Shown piece by piece: positions 1 to 8,736 of a stretch of 64,000 nt of DNA (position 1 is the stretch's first letter; every line of letters starts with the position of its first letter). The stretch lies in NCBI GenBank assembly GCA_022825825.1, contig JAJDWA010000005.1, positions 1 to 64,000 of the forward strand. Reading direction: 5' to 3'. The notes under the pieces were generated by a model. The model ran no database searches and was not told where the DNA came from. It saw only the letters and a list, made by a program, of their open reading frames with translations. The position numbers were made by a program, and so were the translations under genes. This stretch comes from Candidatus Poribacteria bacterium. Its GTDB lineage: Bacteria; Poribacteria; WGA-4E; WGA-3G.

Positions 1-192
1 ATAGTTTTTTTATTAGGATGGCTTCTCATGCACTAAAAGTCAAGAAAAATCTGCGCAGCAAAAACGCATTTTCATGGTGTTATACCTTGTTTTTGTTGAT
101 TATTATTAGTTCGAGACCATTATGAGAAATATCAGATAAATATTAATGTTGAAAAGAGGATTGTTTGTAGTCTCATTGTGTAGACATCTATT

Positions 193-2010
193 CTACTGTT
201 CTACATCCTTCACACAACGGAATCCGACAAAGCTGCCTCGAAAAGATGGAGAGCCTTTGAAACGTGTAGCAACTCGCACGTCATGTGAAGTACTAAACCA
301 AGAACCACCACGCAACACCCGTTCCGTTTTAATGTCCATAGAATTACTTATCAGATATGCTATACTTTCACCAACAACCGGATTTTTACGTGGTGGATTC
401 GTATATGCGTTACTCTGAAATTCATCAAGGCACCACTCCCACACATTTCCAGTCATATCGTGCAAACCGTAGCCATTTGCTGGAAAACTACCGACAGGTG
501 CTGTGTATTCATAACCGTCTGCTGTCCCACCGAAATTACACCTCTCGGAATTCGGAACTATGTTTCCCCATGTGTACTTTTTCCCAACCAATTTTCCGCC
601 CCGTGCTGCTTTTTCCCATTCCGCTTCAGTCGGCAACCGCTTGCCTACCCACGCCGCATAAGCCATCGCATCGTGCCAACTTACACCGACAACAGGGTGA
701 TCATCGGTAGGTGAATATGTAAAAACATTATCCCAATCAAGTGGATGATGCCCCGTTTCGCGAATAAACCTGCGATACTGTCCAATAGTCACCTCGTGTT
801 TATCAATGTAAAACGCATCAACATAGACAGGATGCATCGGTTGCTCGCTGTTATCTGCTTCAGTATCGTTACTACCCATCTGAAATTCGCCTGCAGGAAT
901 AAGAATCATATCTTCTGGTTGGAGTTCCGCAATTGCTCCTTCAGGTCCTTTGACAGTATAAGTTAATGTGTGTGTCCCTGTCATCCAATCTATTTTTAAG
1001 CTGAGATCCTTTGATCTGAAGGGGCCAGTAATCGCAACAGTATTATTCGCAGAAGACGTAATACGACCATGGTTTACTTTTATATCACCCGGTGGACCAT
1101 CAAATGTAATGGAGAGTATTGCGTCCGACTGTATTGTTGTACCACTTGGTGGATTCACAGAAACAAACTTTATTGGTTTAGGTTCAACTTTTTCTGCGTC
1201 CGGATTTATCGGTATCACACAGCGGAATCCAGTAAGGTTTGTCGCAATAGCCGCGAATTCACTGCCAGACCTTTCAGCGACCCGTCCACTTTGATTGGAG
1301 GTAGATGAGTAAGAACCTCCCCGCAAGACGCGTGAATTCATAATATTCGTGGAAAGAGTTCCGTCAGTCATATAAACTTCGCCCGCTATTGGATTATCTT
1401 TAGGAGAATTTTCGTAAAAAGTGACCTGATATGCATCAAGACACCATTCTTGTGCATTGCCTGCCATATCGAACAGACCGTAGCCGTTTGTTGAAAAACT
1501 CCCGACAGGCGCATTGAATTTATAGCCATCTTCTGTCCCGCTCAAATTAGCCTGTGTTCCGTCAGGAGTGGCATCTCCCCACGGATACTTTTTACCTACT
1601 AAACCGCCTCGTGCTGCCTTTTCCCACTCCGCCTCAGTCGGCAATCGTTTGCCCGCCCATTCGGCGTAAGCCATCGCACTGTACCATGTAACGAAGACTA
1701 TTGGATGTTCGTCAGTAGGTGAATATATTGCGACTTTATCCCAATCAGGGGCAGTATGCCCGCTTTTTTTAATGAATTGCCTATATTCGCCTACCGTCAC
1801 CTCGTGTTTATCAATGTAAAACGCATCAACATACACGTGGTGCAAGGGTTGTTCATCCCCATCTGCCTCCGCATCAATACTTCCCATTCGGAATTCTCCT
1901 GCGGGGACAAGAGCCATTCCCTCAAGTGGATCGCGCTGCTGCCCACAAGCTATGAGAATCGAGAGGAGACATATCATTACGAAATACAAAAGGTTACGCT
2001 TGTTTTTCAT
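193..2010 (-). CDS. Lipoprotein with two SUMF1/FGE-fold domains
   Basis: 605 aa. The N-terminus has a lysine-rich start, a hydrophobic stretch and a lipobox ending LIAC at Cys22, so this is probably a lipoprotein. Two copies of the formylglycine-generating-enzyme (SUMF1-like) fold follow, at about residues 28-270 and 365-603. Each starts with a PAGEF-MGS motif, contains KRLPTEAEWEKAARGG, and ends with RVLRGGS and GFRCV. Between them is a stretch that resembles an Ig-like or Big domain. The two catalytic cysteines of true FGE, expected just after the GGS motif, are absent from both copies (GGSYSSTS and GGSWFSTS). Sulfatase activation is therefore unlikely, and a binding or structural role is more plausible. 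A GGGAG-like ribosome site lies 8-9 bases before the ATG. Confidence 0.85.
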   Translation of the reverse strand: MKNKRNLLYFVMICLLSILIACGQQRDPLEGMALVPAGEFRMGSIDAEADGDEQPLHHVYVDAFYIDKHEVTVGEYRQFIKKSGHTAPDWDKVAIYSPTDEHPIVFVTWYSAMAYAEWAGKRLPTEAEWEKAARGGLVGKKYPWGDATPDGTQANLSGTEDGYKFNAPVGSFSTNGYGLFDMAGNAQEWCLDAYQVTFYENSPKDNPIAGEVYMTDGTLSTNIMNSRVLRGGSYSSTSNQSGRVAERSGSEFAAIATNLTGFRCVIPINPDAEKVEPKPIKFVSVNPPSGTTIQSDAILSITFDGPPGDIKVNHGRITSSANNTVAITGPFRSKDLSLKIDWMTGTHTLTYTVKGPEGAIAELQPEDMILIPAGEFQMGSNDTEADNSEQPMHPVYVDAFYIDKHEVTIGQYRRFIRETGHHPLDWDNVFTYSPTDDHPVVGVSWHDAMAYAAWVGKRLPTEAEWEKAARGGKLVGKKYTWGNIVPNSERCNFGGTADGYEYTAPVGSFPANGYGLHDMTGNVWEWCLDEFQSNAYTNPPRKNPVVGESIAYLISNSMDIKTERVLRGGSWFSTSHDVRVATRFKGSPSFRGSFVGFRCVKDVEQ

Positions 2011-2092
2011 AACATGTCTCCCTTTTCAATGGTGGTTGGTAACGTAATTCATGGCCCTTATATGGTCAAACTGTTTTTTAAACAAGTTGCCA

Positions 2093-3640
2093 TTACTGAA
2101 AAATCGGCAAAATAAAAGGTGTTATTACCTTTTGATAAACTGTAATTGTGCCGAAAATTGAATAGAAACCAGCACATAACAGCAAGCCAATCTGTTTCCA
2201 TATCGGTGGTTGAATTTCCTTTGGCAATAATTTTCGGTTAACATATAATGTATGGAGTGAACAAATCACAAGTTGATAACCGCCCACAGTTGCAGATACT
2301 ATAATCATAAAAAAGGGTTTTGCCAAATACATTGCGATGACGCCCCACAAAATATAGACAATCAGAATTGGATAATAAATCCATTTTGCGTTCTGTTCCC
2401 CCATTTTTCGTGCGCTTCTAAAACCGGTCCAAATTATATCTGTATAACGACGTGGAACACTATCAACACCGCCAAGTTGCGTTGAAAACAGCACCCAAAA
2501 TCCACATAGTAGTGTCAGGTACCACATAACTCTACCACCCGTTTTGGCAAGTCCGGGAGCATTGAATGTTGACTCTATAACTTCACCACCTTTCGTGGCA
2601 AGTCCATCAGCTTGAAATGCTGCCGCTGACCATTGATCAATTTCCTGACCCGAAGGGACATATTCTATTGTGAGCATGGCGGGCAGCGCTAAACCGATAA
2701 AACAACCTATAAGCCAAATATAATACTGTTCAAAGCGAACGTATTTCCACCATTCTTTGAACCGTTCGAGATTTTCAGGTGTGATACGAAAGACTTTACC
2801 TAAGTGGGAAAGTGTGACGTTTTGTCCACCGATGATGGATGGAATTGCACCAACCAGACTACTCATTCCCCATCCTTTGTCGCGGACGTAATTGGATATT
2901 GTGACGTTTCCTAAGCCACCACTTCCAGCATAGGCTGCGAACGCACCGAGCAACAACCAGTCAAACCCTCCGCTTTTTACCTCAGGAGGCAATGCACCGA
3001 AACTAAAGAAACCTTTTAGGACGGTCCACCAGGTTTTGGGCGGAACAAGAAATAGGTCAACAACAACCAAATATCCAATAATCCATACAACCATAAAAAG
3101 TAGTACTTTTTCAAGTGCGTTGTAAATCTTGCCGCCGAACATCACTATTGCTAAACAACCAAAAAATATAAGGTACGCAAAGACTCGGACAGTGTTTTGA
3201 TCAGCGTCCTGAGGCATATAACCCAGATAAGCTGCAGCCAATGCGGTTGCAGCAGTCATCGCCCATCCGGGCCAGATTCCGAAAAAATCCACACCGGAAT
3301 AGAAAATTGCCCAGAACCCCGGTCCCGGTTTACACCGCATATAACCACTCAACATAGGTTCGCCGGTGTAAAGGGTGTAGCGAATCGCCTCTGTGTTGAG
3401 AACTGCTTGAAGGACAATTGCAATAGTCGCAATCCAGAGCAGCGTGCCGCCATATTGTGCGGTAATTGCCGGACCTAACAACCACTCTCCACTGCCGATA
3501 GAAGCTCCCAAGGCAATAATTCCAGGTCCGAGTATACCTGCAAACGCAAGACCAAATTTATAACGTGGCGGTGCTGGTAATTCAGCAACTTCCCAATCGG
3601 GAAGTGTGCCGCCATCAACACGTTCATTATTTTCTGCCAT
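2093..3640 (-). CDS. Nramp-like metal/solute transporter
   Basis: 515 aa with about 11 hydrophobic segments. The segment beginning GPGIIALGASIGSGEW resembles the first helix of Nramp transporters, which carry divalent metals with protons across the inner membrane. The canonical Nramp DPGN motif of helix 1 is not seen: the helix reads GASIGSGEW, so metal specificity is doubtful. It could be a divergent Nramp/APC-fold carrier of another substrate. Its start lies 6 bases after the stop of the Ldh-family gene, so the two are probably co-transcribed. The substrate may therefore be linked to that dehydrogenase, which is inference only. Confidence 0.7.
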   Translation of the reverse strand: MAENNERVDGGTLPDWEVAELPAPPRYKFGLAFAGILGPGIIALGASIGSGEWLLGPAITAQYGGTLLWIATIAIVLQAVLNTEAIRYTLYTGEPMLSGYMRCKPGPGFWAIFYSGVDFFGIWPGWAMTAATALAAAYLGYMPQDADQNTVRVFAYLIFFGCLAIVMFGGKIYNALEKVLLFMVVWIIGYLVVVDLFLVPPKTWWTVLKGFFSFGALPPEVKSGGFDWLLLGAFAAYAGSGGLGNVTISNYVRDKGWGMSSLVGAIPSIIGGQNVTLSHLGKVFRITPENLERFKEWWKYVRFEQYYIWLIGCFIGLALPAMLTIEYVPSGQEIDQWSAAAFQADGLATKGGEVIESTFNAPGLAKTGGRVMWYLTLLCGFWVLFSTQLGGVDSVPRRYTDIIWTGFRSARKMGEQNAKWIYYPILIVYILWGVIAMYLAKPFFMIIVSATVGGYQLVICSLHTLYVNRKLLPKEIQPPIWKQIGLLLCAGFYSIFGTITVYQKVITPFILPIFQ

Positions 3641-3646
3641 ATATTA

Positions 3647-4672
3647 CTACTCCCAAAATATATTTATATCTAATTTCTCAGCAATGTTTGCGAGGCTTCG
3701 TAAATGATCTACGTGGATAGGAATGCCGCTCTCAATCCATTTATCGTAGTTGTTCCATTCAATTTCACCCGGTAGATAGACTTGCGTAAATCCTTCTGCC
3801 GTTTTCGCACTGTGAATCTTGCGAATTCCTTGTTCCACATCAGAAATATACGCATCATAATCTGTAAAACTTTCAATGTTTATCGCAATAAAAAAGTGTT
3901 CCGAGGTAGTGACGGTTTTATTGCAAGGCATCATGCCGCCAGTGAGAGGCCCAGCCAAAATCCCCATAATGAGTGCTAATCCGTAACCTCTCGGCCCGGC
4001 AGCGGGTGCCATCATACGTCCTTGATTTGGTTCGTTACTCGGTTGACCTGAATCGTCCAAGAGCCATCCTTCAGGAATCGGCTTGTCGTACATTCGTAAC
4101 GTTCCAATCTTCCCCCATGAGGAAACACCACACGCCATATCCAATACGATTGGATGCCCATTGCCAGTTGGCAAAGCATAACTCAAAGCACTGTTTCCGA
4201 CTACTGCTTCTGCACCACCAGGTGCCACAATAGAGGGTTTACCTGTATTTGTTGTTGAAAAACCGATCATCTGATGTTCCACAGCCATAATTGAATAACA
4301 TGCTGCTGCGCCGAAATGTCCTGCATTATGGACACCCGCGGCAGCAATACCGGTTGTTTGTGCCTTTGCTATCGCTGTCTCCATTGCAAGTGTACTTGCA
4401 AGATGTCCCATCCCGTTGTCACCATCTACAACAGCAAAACTCGGCCCCTCTGAAACAATTTGGAGGTCAGGTTTTGGGTTCAAGTTACCATCAAGGACTT
4501 GGTTGAGATAGCCTGGCAAAGCGCGTGTGCCGTGTGAATGTACCCCGCGCAAATCCGTTTGCACTTGAAGTTTAGCCATCTGTTCAGCATGTTCTGATGA
4601 CAAACCAGCCTTTTCACATAATGCCCGGGCGAAATTGTGTAACTTCGCTGCATCTACCACAATTTCTTGCAT
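3647..4672 (-). CDS. Ldh-family (malate/L-lactate/ureidoglycolate type) NAD(P)-dependent oxidoreductase
   Basis: 341 aa, the usual length for the Ldh_2 (YlbC/AllD/MdhII) family, which is unrelated to classical lactate dehydrogenase. Family signatures include LRGVHSHG near residue 48, with the catalytic histidine, then the GHFGAA motif near residue 122 and the glycine-rich APAAGPRGYGLAL block. The enzymes oxidise 2-hydroxyacids to 2-oxoacids with NAD(P). The substrate cannot be decided from sequence; malate, sulfolactate, ureidoglycolate and 2,3-diketogulonate relatives are all known. It is the first gene of a minus-strand pair with the transporter just downstream. Confidence 0.85.
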   Translation of the reverse strand: MQEIVVDAAKLHNFARALCEKAGLSSEHAEQMAKLQVQTDLRGVHSHGTRALPGYLNQVLDGNLNPKPDLQIVSEGPSFAVVDGDNGMGHLASTLAMETAIAKAQTTGIAAAGVHNAGHFGAAACYSIMAVEHQMIGFSTTNTGKPSIVAPGGAEAVVGNSALSYALPTGNGHPIVLDMACGVSSWGKIGTLRMYDKPIPEGWLLDDSGQPSNEPNQGRMMAPAAGPRGYGLALIMGILAGPLTGGMMPCNKTVTTSEHFFIAINIESFTDYDAYISDVEQGIRKIHSAKTAEGFTQVYLPGEIEWNNYDKWIESGIPIHVDHLRSLANIAEKLDINIFWE

Positions 4673-4787
4673 AAAACCCTCTCATGAAAATGAATTAGTT
4701 GCCATTTTAGCAGACAAGGCGTAATGAATCAAGCACAATTTCAGATGTCGTAATGCGACTTGTCATTTCCGAAGATGCAGCATTTTC

Positions 4788-4816
4788 TTGACATATCAAC
4801 TTTCAGAGTGTTAAAA
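4788..4816 (+). promoter_or_regulatory. Sigma-70-type promoter for the 4844 lipoprotein gene
   Basis: TTGACA at 4788-4793, a 17-base spacer, and TTAAAA at 4811-4816. The start codon at 4844 falls about 20 bases after the expected transcription start. The -35 is a full consensus match and the -10 is weaker. Confidence 0.55.
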
Positions 4817-4843
4817 TTCATTTCATAAAATACATGTAAGCAG

Positions 4844-5434
4844 ATGGAAAAGAAACAGATGAGCAAACCAAATCATTTCAACCAAAAACGCTTGAATATT
4901 GAGAGAAAAGATATTACTACGTTTTCCTTGTTCGGAGTTCTGGCTGTAATTTCTTTAGTTTATATATCTTGTGGCAATCCATTAGTCCCAGTAGATAGTG
5001 AAGAGGAAACACGCGTAAAATCCGAACTAAAGGATCGCTCCTTTCGACAATTTGACCCATCCAGAGACGCCGCAAAACGCAAAGGCGTTATCCTTGACTT
5101 CTTTGATAGCGAAGGTCAAATAATCAGTCTTTGGGCACAATATGCTGAAGGTGAAACTGCCCTCAACGAATGGGAGATTCTTGCTAACGATTATCGCGTT
5201 GAAAAAGCGGGTTCGGAATATAGGCTTTATTTTACCACGCCGCGTTCACATCATATACTGCCTAACGAATGCGACAATTGCATTGAAACTTCGGGGATAT
5301 CCATTTCAATCCGAAACCTTTTTGATAGTCGGAAGATTCAGTTCAAGTTAAACGACGAAGATGACATTTTACCCTCACCCTTTCCCGTTTTCAAATCGTG
5401 GACAAACTTCAATGAAGATGAATATTTTGATTAG
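4844..5434 (+). CDS. Predicted lipoprotein of unknown function
   Basis: 196 aa. I do not recognise the family. A basic N-terminal stretch precedes a hydrophobic segment (about residues 26-42) and a lipobox-like VYISCG with Cys43, so it is probably anchored on the periplasmic side. The mature part is polar and acidic and ends DEDEYFD-like. A second start, at 4859, would shorten the n-region and is equally possible, because neither ATG has a clear ribosome site. It has its own promoter just upstream and is transcribed away from the Ldh-family gene. Confidence 0.6.
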   Translation: MEKKQMSKPNHFNQKRLNIERKDITTFSLFGVLAVISLVYISCGNPLVPVDSEEETRVKSELKDRSFRQFDPSRDAAKRKGVILDFFDSEGQIISLWAQYAEGETALNEWEILANDYRVEKAGSEYRLYFTTPRSHHILPNECDNCIETSGISISIRNLFDSRKIQFKLNDEDDILPSPFPVFKSWTNFNEDEYFD

Positions 5435-5504
5435 TTGTCCTCTGTATTTTACCTGCTTGATAGATATAGCGCGGTTTTAACAATTTTCTACAGAAGATGT
5501 TATA

Positions 5505-5648
5505 ATAACGTGAGTTTGATAATTAGATTGAGTATAGTGGTTAGGTAGAGCACAGTGAGTCCTTATGCGTCAACTTAGCGGTCCACACCCTGGTAGGCGC
5601 GTTTTCTAAACGCGCCGTTAGCTAAAGGATTTATCAAACTCACGTTAT
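5505..5648. repeat. Inverted-repeat element with an internal hairpin (MITE-like)
   Basis: A perfect 18-base inverted repeat (ATAACGTGAGTTTGATAA at 5505-5522, complement at 5631-5648) brackets about 108 bases. Inside is a 9-bp hairpin, GGCGCGTTT with loop TCT (5596-5616). No coding sequence is present. The layout suits a small non-autonomous mobile element or a structured intergenic repeat. The left end carries TATAAT at 5501-5506 and the right end TATAAT at 5646-5651, which could drive the LRR gene downstream. Confidence 0.6.
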
Positions 5649-5712
5649 AATATCAAGACATTGCTAACGCTTCATTTTGATGTATCTAACCTTGTTGTAG
5701 GGAGTTTAAGTA

Positions 5713-7785
5713 ATGAAACATATTCTCCTATTTGTTATCCTGATTTTTGTTTTCTTGAGTTGTTCCCCACCAGAACCGATAGAATTTCCCGATCCAAACT
5801 TAGCTGCTGCAGTTAGAGAAGAACTCCAATTGGATCCAAATGATCCTATCATGGAAAAGGACCTAAAGGAATTAACGTTTCTATGGGCAAAAGAAAGCGG
5901 CATAAGTAACTTAACAGGTTTAGAGAAAGCAGCAAATTTAAGGCATTTAGATTGCACGAAAAATCAGATTGCAGATATTTCTCCGCTTGCTGGGTTAAAG
6001 CAACTTAAACGCTTGACGCTGAATCACAATCAAATTAGTGATATCAGTCCGTTAATTGAATTAACTCAACTTGAGTTTTTAGGATTATACAGTAATCATA
6101 TATCCGACATTAGACCACTTGCGGAATTAAAACAACTTAATTATCTTAATCTTATAAAAAATAAAATCAATAACATTGCACCGCTTGCAGGTTCAACACA
6201 AATCAGACGAATTCGACTTAATCAGAATCAAATCAACGATCTTTCTCCTTTAGTTCAATTGACAAAACTAACAGAATTGTCTCTAAATAATAATGAAATC
6301 ATTGATATAAAGCCGCTTGCAGGACTGATACACCTTAAACTTCTACACATTGAACATAACCAGATCAGCGACATCAGACCGATTCGTGCTTTAACACAAA
6401 TCAAAGATTTACGGTATGAGGACAATCTAATTATAGACATATCTGCTGTTGATAAATATAGTAATTATTATATGCCACGCACCCCTCAACCTAAGAATCC
6501 CGTTGAGCCTATAGAGCAAATTCACAAGAATACTACCAAAGGTATACCACAAGCAGTACACTCGCCAATTATTCCTGATGCAAACCTTGCTGCAGTTGTC
6601 CGAGAAGAACTTAACTTAAGCCCCAATGAACCTATTTCGCCAGAAAATTTAAAAGGAGTGTATTCACTTTATGCCAGAAACAGAGGTATAAAAGACTTAA
6701 CAGGGTTAGGAAAAATGACTGATTTAAGATATTTGTATCTTGTTGAAAATAAGATTATGGATATTACACCATTAGCTAATTTGACAAAACTTAATAACTT
6801 ATCGCTTGGTGCAAATCAAATTCGTGACATTTCACCACTGGCAGGATTGACACAATTAACGGAATTACGGCTTAGCGATGAGTTTAACAAACAGAGAAAT
6901 GAAATAAAGGATTTAACTCCGCTTTCACACTTGATTCATTTAGAATCTTTATCAATTTCGGGAAATAAAATTAGCGACATTAGTCCTTTGGAAGGCCTAA
7001 CGCAATTAAGCTGGTTGTCAATTATCGACACCCAAGTTAGTGATATAACACCGTTAGCAGGAATGTCACATCTTAGGCACTTATACCTCAGGCAATGTCA
7101 GATTCGCGATATTACACCATTGGCAGGTATGAAACAACTTGACATCCTATGGCTATACGGAAATCAAATCAGCGACATCACACCATTGGCAGGATTAAAA
7201 CATCTTAAAGATTTAGGACTTGAGGACAATCAAATCAGCGACATCACACCACTTGCTGGACTAATACGTCTTACTGATTTAAGCCTTGGTGGCAACGAAA
7301 TTCATGATCTTGAAAAGGTGGTAAAAGTACTTACTAAACTCACACGTCTTTATGACTTATCGCTCAACGACAATGATATTCGAGATGTTACACCCCTCAC
7401 TGAATTAAATGGACTGACAAGTTTATGGTTAAGTAGAAATCAAATTAGCAATATAAAACCACTTGCTGAGCTAACACAGTTGCAGTTCTTGAAACTTTCA
7501 GATAATCAAATTAGAGATATTACACCTCTTTCTGATTTAAAGAGATTGAATTTCTTGAGACTCGGCAAAAATCAAATTTCTGACATCACACCACTCTCAG
7601 ATATGAGGCAACTCACCTTTCTTTTTTTACATCATAACAGGATTCGTGATTTTAGTATTCTTGAAGACTTACCGCATTTAAGACATTTAGAAATTAAGGG
7701 AAACCTAACTCAGGATTTTGCTCCGATTCGTAGGATCCGAAAAAAGATTCCAAATTTATATATTGACATTCAGGATAAACTATAA
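5713..7785 (+). CDS. Leucine-rich-repeat lipoprotein (internalin-like)
   Basis: 690 aa. There is a short signal with lipobox (FLSC, Cys17), then two modules that begin alike with PDANLAAVVREEL-type caps (near residues 27 and 288). Each module is followed by tandem LRRs of about 22 residues with the pattern LxxLxLxxNQIxDIxPLAGL, in about 8 repeats in the first module and 16 in the second. A linker rich in proline and polar residues (about 245-285) separates the modules. LRR proteins of this type bind other proteins or surfaces; the ligand is unknown. A GGGAG ribosome site lies 9 bases before the ATG. The cap and repeat pattern match the much larger protein at 30455-35461, so the two are paralogous in this part. 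Confidence 0.85.
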   Translation: MKHILLFVILIFVFLSCSPPEPIEFPDPNLAAAVREELQLDPNDPIMEKDLKELTFLWAKESGISNLTGLEKAANLRHLDCTKNQIADISPLAGLKQLKRLTLNHNQISDISPLIELTQLEFLGLYSNHISDIRPLAELKQLNYLNLIKNKINNIAPLAGSTQIRRIRLNQNQINDLSPLVQLTKLTELSLNNNEIIDIKPLAGLIHLKLLHIEHNQISDIRPIRALTQIKDLRYEDNLIIDISAVDKYSNYYMPRTPQPKNPVEPIEQIHKNTTKGIPQAVHSPIIPDANLAAVVREELNLSPNEPISPENLKGVYSLYARNRGIKDLTGLGKMTDLRYLYLVENKIMDITPLANLTKLNNLSLGANQIRDISPLAGLTQLTELRLSDEFNKQRNEIKDLTPLSHLIHLESLSISGNKISDISPLEGLTQLSWLSIIDTQVSDITPLAGMSHLRHLYLRQCQIRDITPLAGMKQLDILWLYGNQISDITPLAGLKHLKDLGLEDNQISDITPLAGLIRLTDLSLGGNEIHDLEKVVKVLTKLTRLYDLSLNDNDIRDVTPLTELNGLTSLWLSRNQISNIKPLAELTQLQFLKLSDNQIRDITPLSDLKRLNFLRLGKNQISDITPLSDMRQLTFLFLHHNRIRDFSILEDLPHLRHLEIKGNLTQDFAPIRRIRKKIPNLYIDIQDKL

Positions 7786-7877
7786 TCTTAATAGATCTTT
7801 TACTGTTTAAATTCATAACGAGAGGACGCTTGCTTGTAAAAAAGTGGCTCATGTGAAAAATAAGTGCGTTGGGCAAG

Positions 7878-8051
7878 TCATGATATAAACTTAACAGGGA
7901 CAGTTTTCAGATTAATAGCAAATTCACAGATAGCAATATACCCTGCAAAAAACTTCTTATGAACACCGCGAAATGGACGCAAAAGAAAGTTGCGGATCCT
8001 TCCCCATACGCCTTCAATCGTGTTGATATGGGTTTCGTATATTTTTATGTT
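7878..8051 (-). pseudogene. IS1595-type transposase remnant (C-terminal end)
   Basis: About 57 codons with no start, preceded in frame by TAA. The translation contains YETHINTIEGVWGRIRNFL followed by RPFRGVHKKFFAGYI and an EFAINL segment. This matches the end of the DDE domain of IS1595-family transposases, where the last catalytic Glu sits in the NTIEG motif. The rest of the gene is missing or unrecognisable, so it is a dead fragment between two oppositely oriented gene groups. Confidence 0.6.
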
Positions 8052-8101
8052 TTACCATAATATGATTAAGTTGGTCATCCAATCATTTTTATAAGAGAAA
8101 T

Positions 8102-8674
8102 TTAAACGATTCCTCTCGCAAAAATTAATCCGATGACACAGACAATTGCTGTAAAGGTCCGTTTTTCACTTTTGAGAGCGCGTGTCCAAGAAAAATCGTG
8201 TGTTGATGGTGAGGAGTAGGGGCGAAACTGGGGAAGGAAGCGCGGCACCTGTTCTCGGTACGTCTGATAGATTCCCCCACATGATTCCAATAGATATGTC
8301 TCTTCTACAGCGATGATGGGAAGATATTGTGTAAAATATCCGATTACCAAAACAGGGACCAACCAAAGCACATTCGCAATGATACAGACTCCAAAACTAA
8401 GCAGAAAGTTACCGAGATAAAGTGGGTTGCGGACATAACCATAAGGCCCTGTTGTAACAAGATCACGGGCGGCACCAAGGGACGTGGCTCGCGTGGTTCC
8501 ACCGGCATAGCCGACTGCCCATATTCGAAGGAATTCGCCTATACCAATGAATAAGATACCTATTAGTGTCGTGTACAAGGATGGTTTTGTGAAATAGAGT
8601 AATGCAAGGATAAACGGAATTGGGGTAAAACTTCGGATTTTAAAGAAAAAATTGCCGATTTTTTGGGAAGTCAT
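8102..8674 (-). CDS. Isoprenylcysteine methyltransferase-like (ICMT/PEMT family) membrane protein
   Basis: 190 aa with 4-5 hydrophobic segments. The central block TTGPYGYVRNPLYLGNFLL is the hallmark of small integral-membrane methyltransferases of the ICMT/PEMT/NnrU-related group. A conserved EE pair follows near residue 128 (AVEETYLLE), with a YREQVPRFLP motif near residue 140. These proteins use S-adenosylmethionine on lipid or prenyl substrates, but bacterial members are mostly uncharacterised. It lies downstream of lptF-lptG on the same strand with a 62-base gap, so shared transcription is possible. Confidence 0.75.
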   Translation of the reverse strand: MTSQKIGNFFFKIRSFTPIPFILALLYFTKPSLYTTLIGILFIGIGEFLRIWAVGYAGGTTRATSLGAARDLVTTGPYGYVRNPLYLGNFLLSFGVCIIANVLWLVPVLVIGYFTQYLPIIAVEETYLLESCGGIYQTYREQVPRFLPQFRPYSSPSTHDFSWTRALKSEKRTFTAIVCVIGLIFARGIV

Positions 8675-8736
8675 GATAAGCGTTTAAATCGGAGCGGTTA
8701 ACTTCAGGTTGATGTAGTACAAGCTGCCTTTAAATT

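Noticed and set aside
146-418. Plus-strand frame over the end of the SUMF1-fold gene
   Set aside because: It is antisense to a strongly supported gene and shows no domain.
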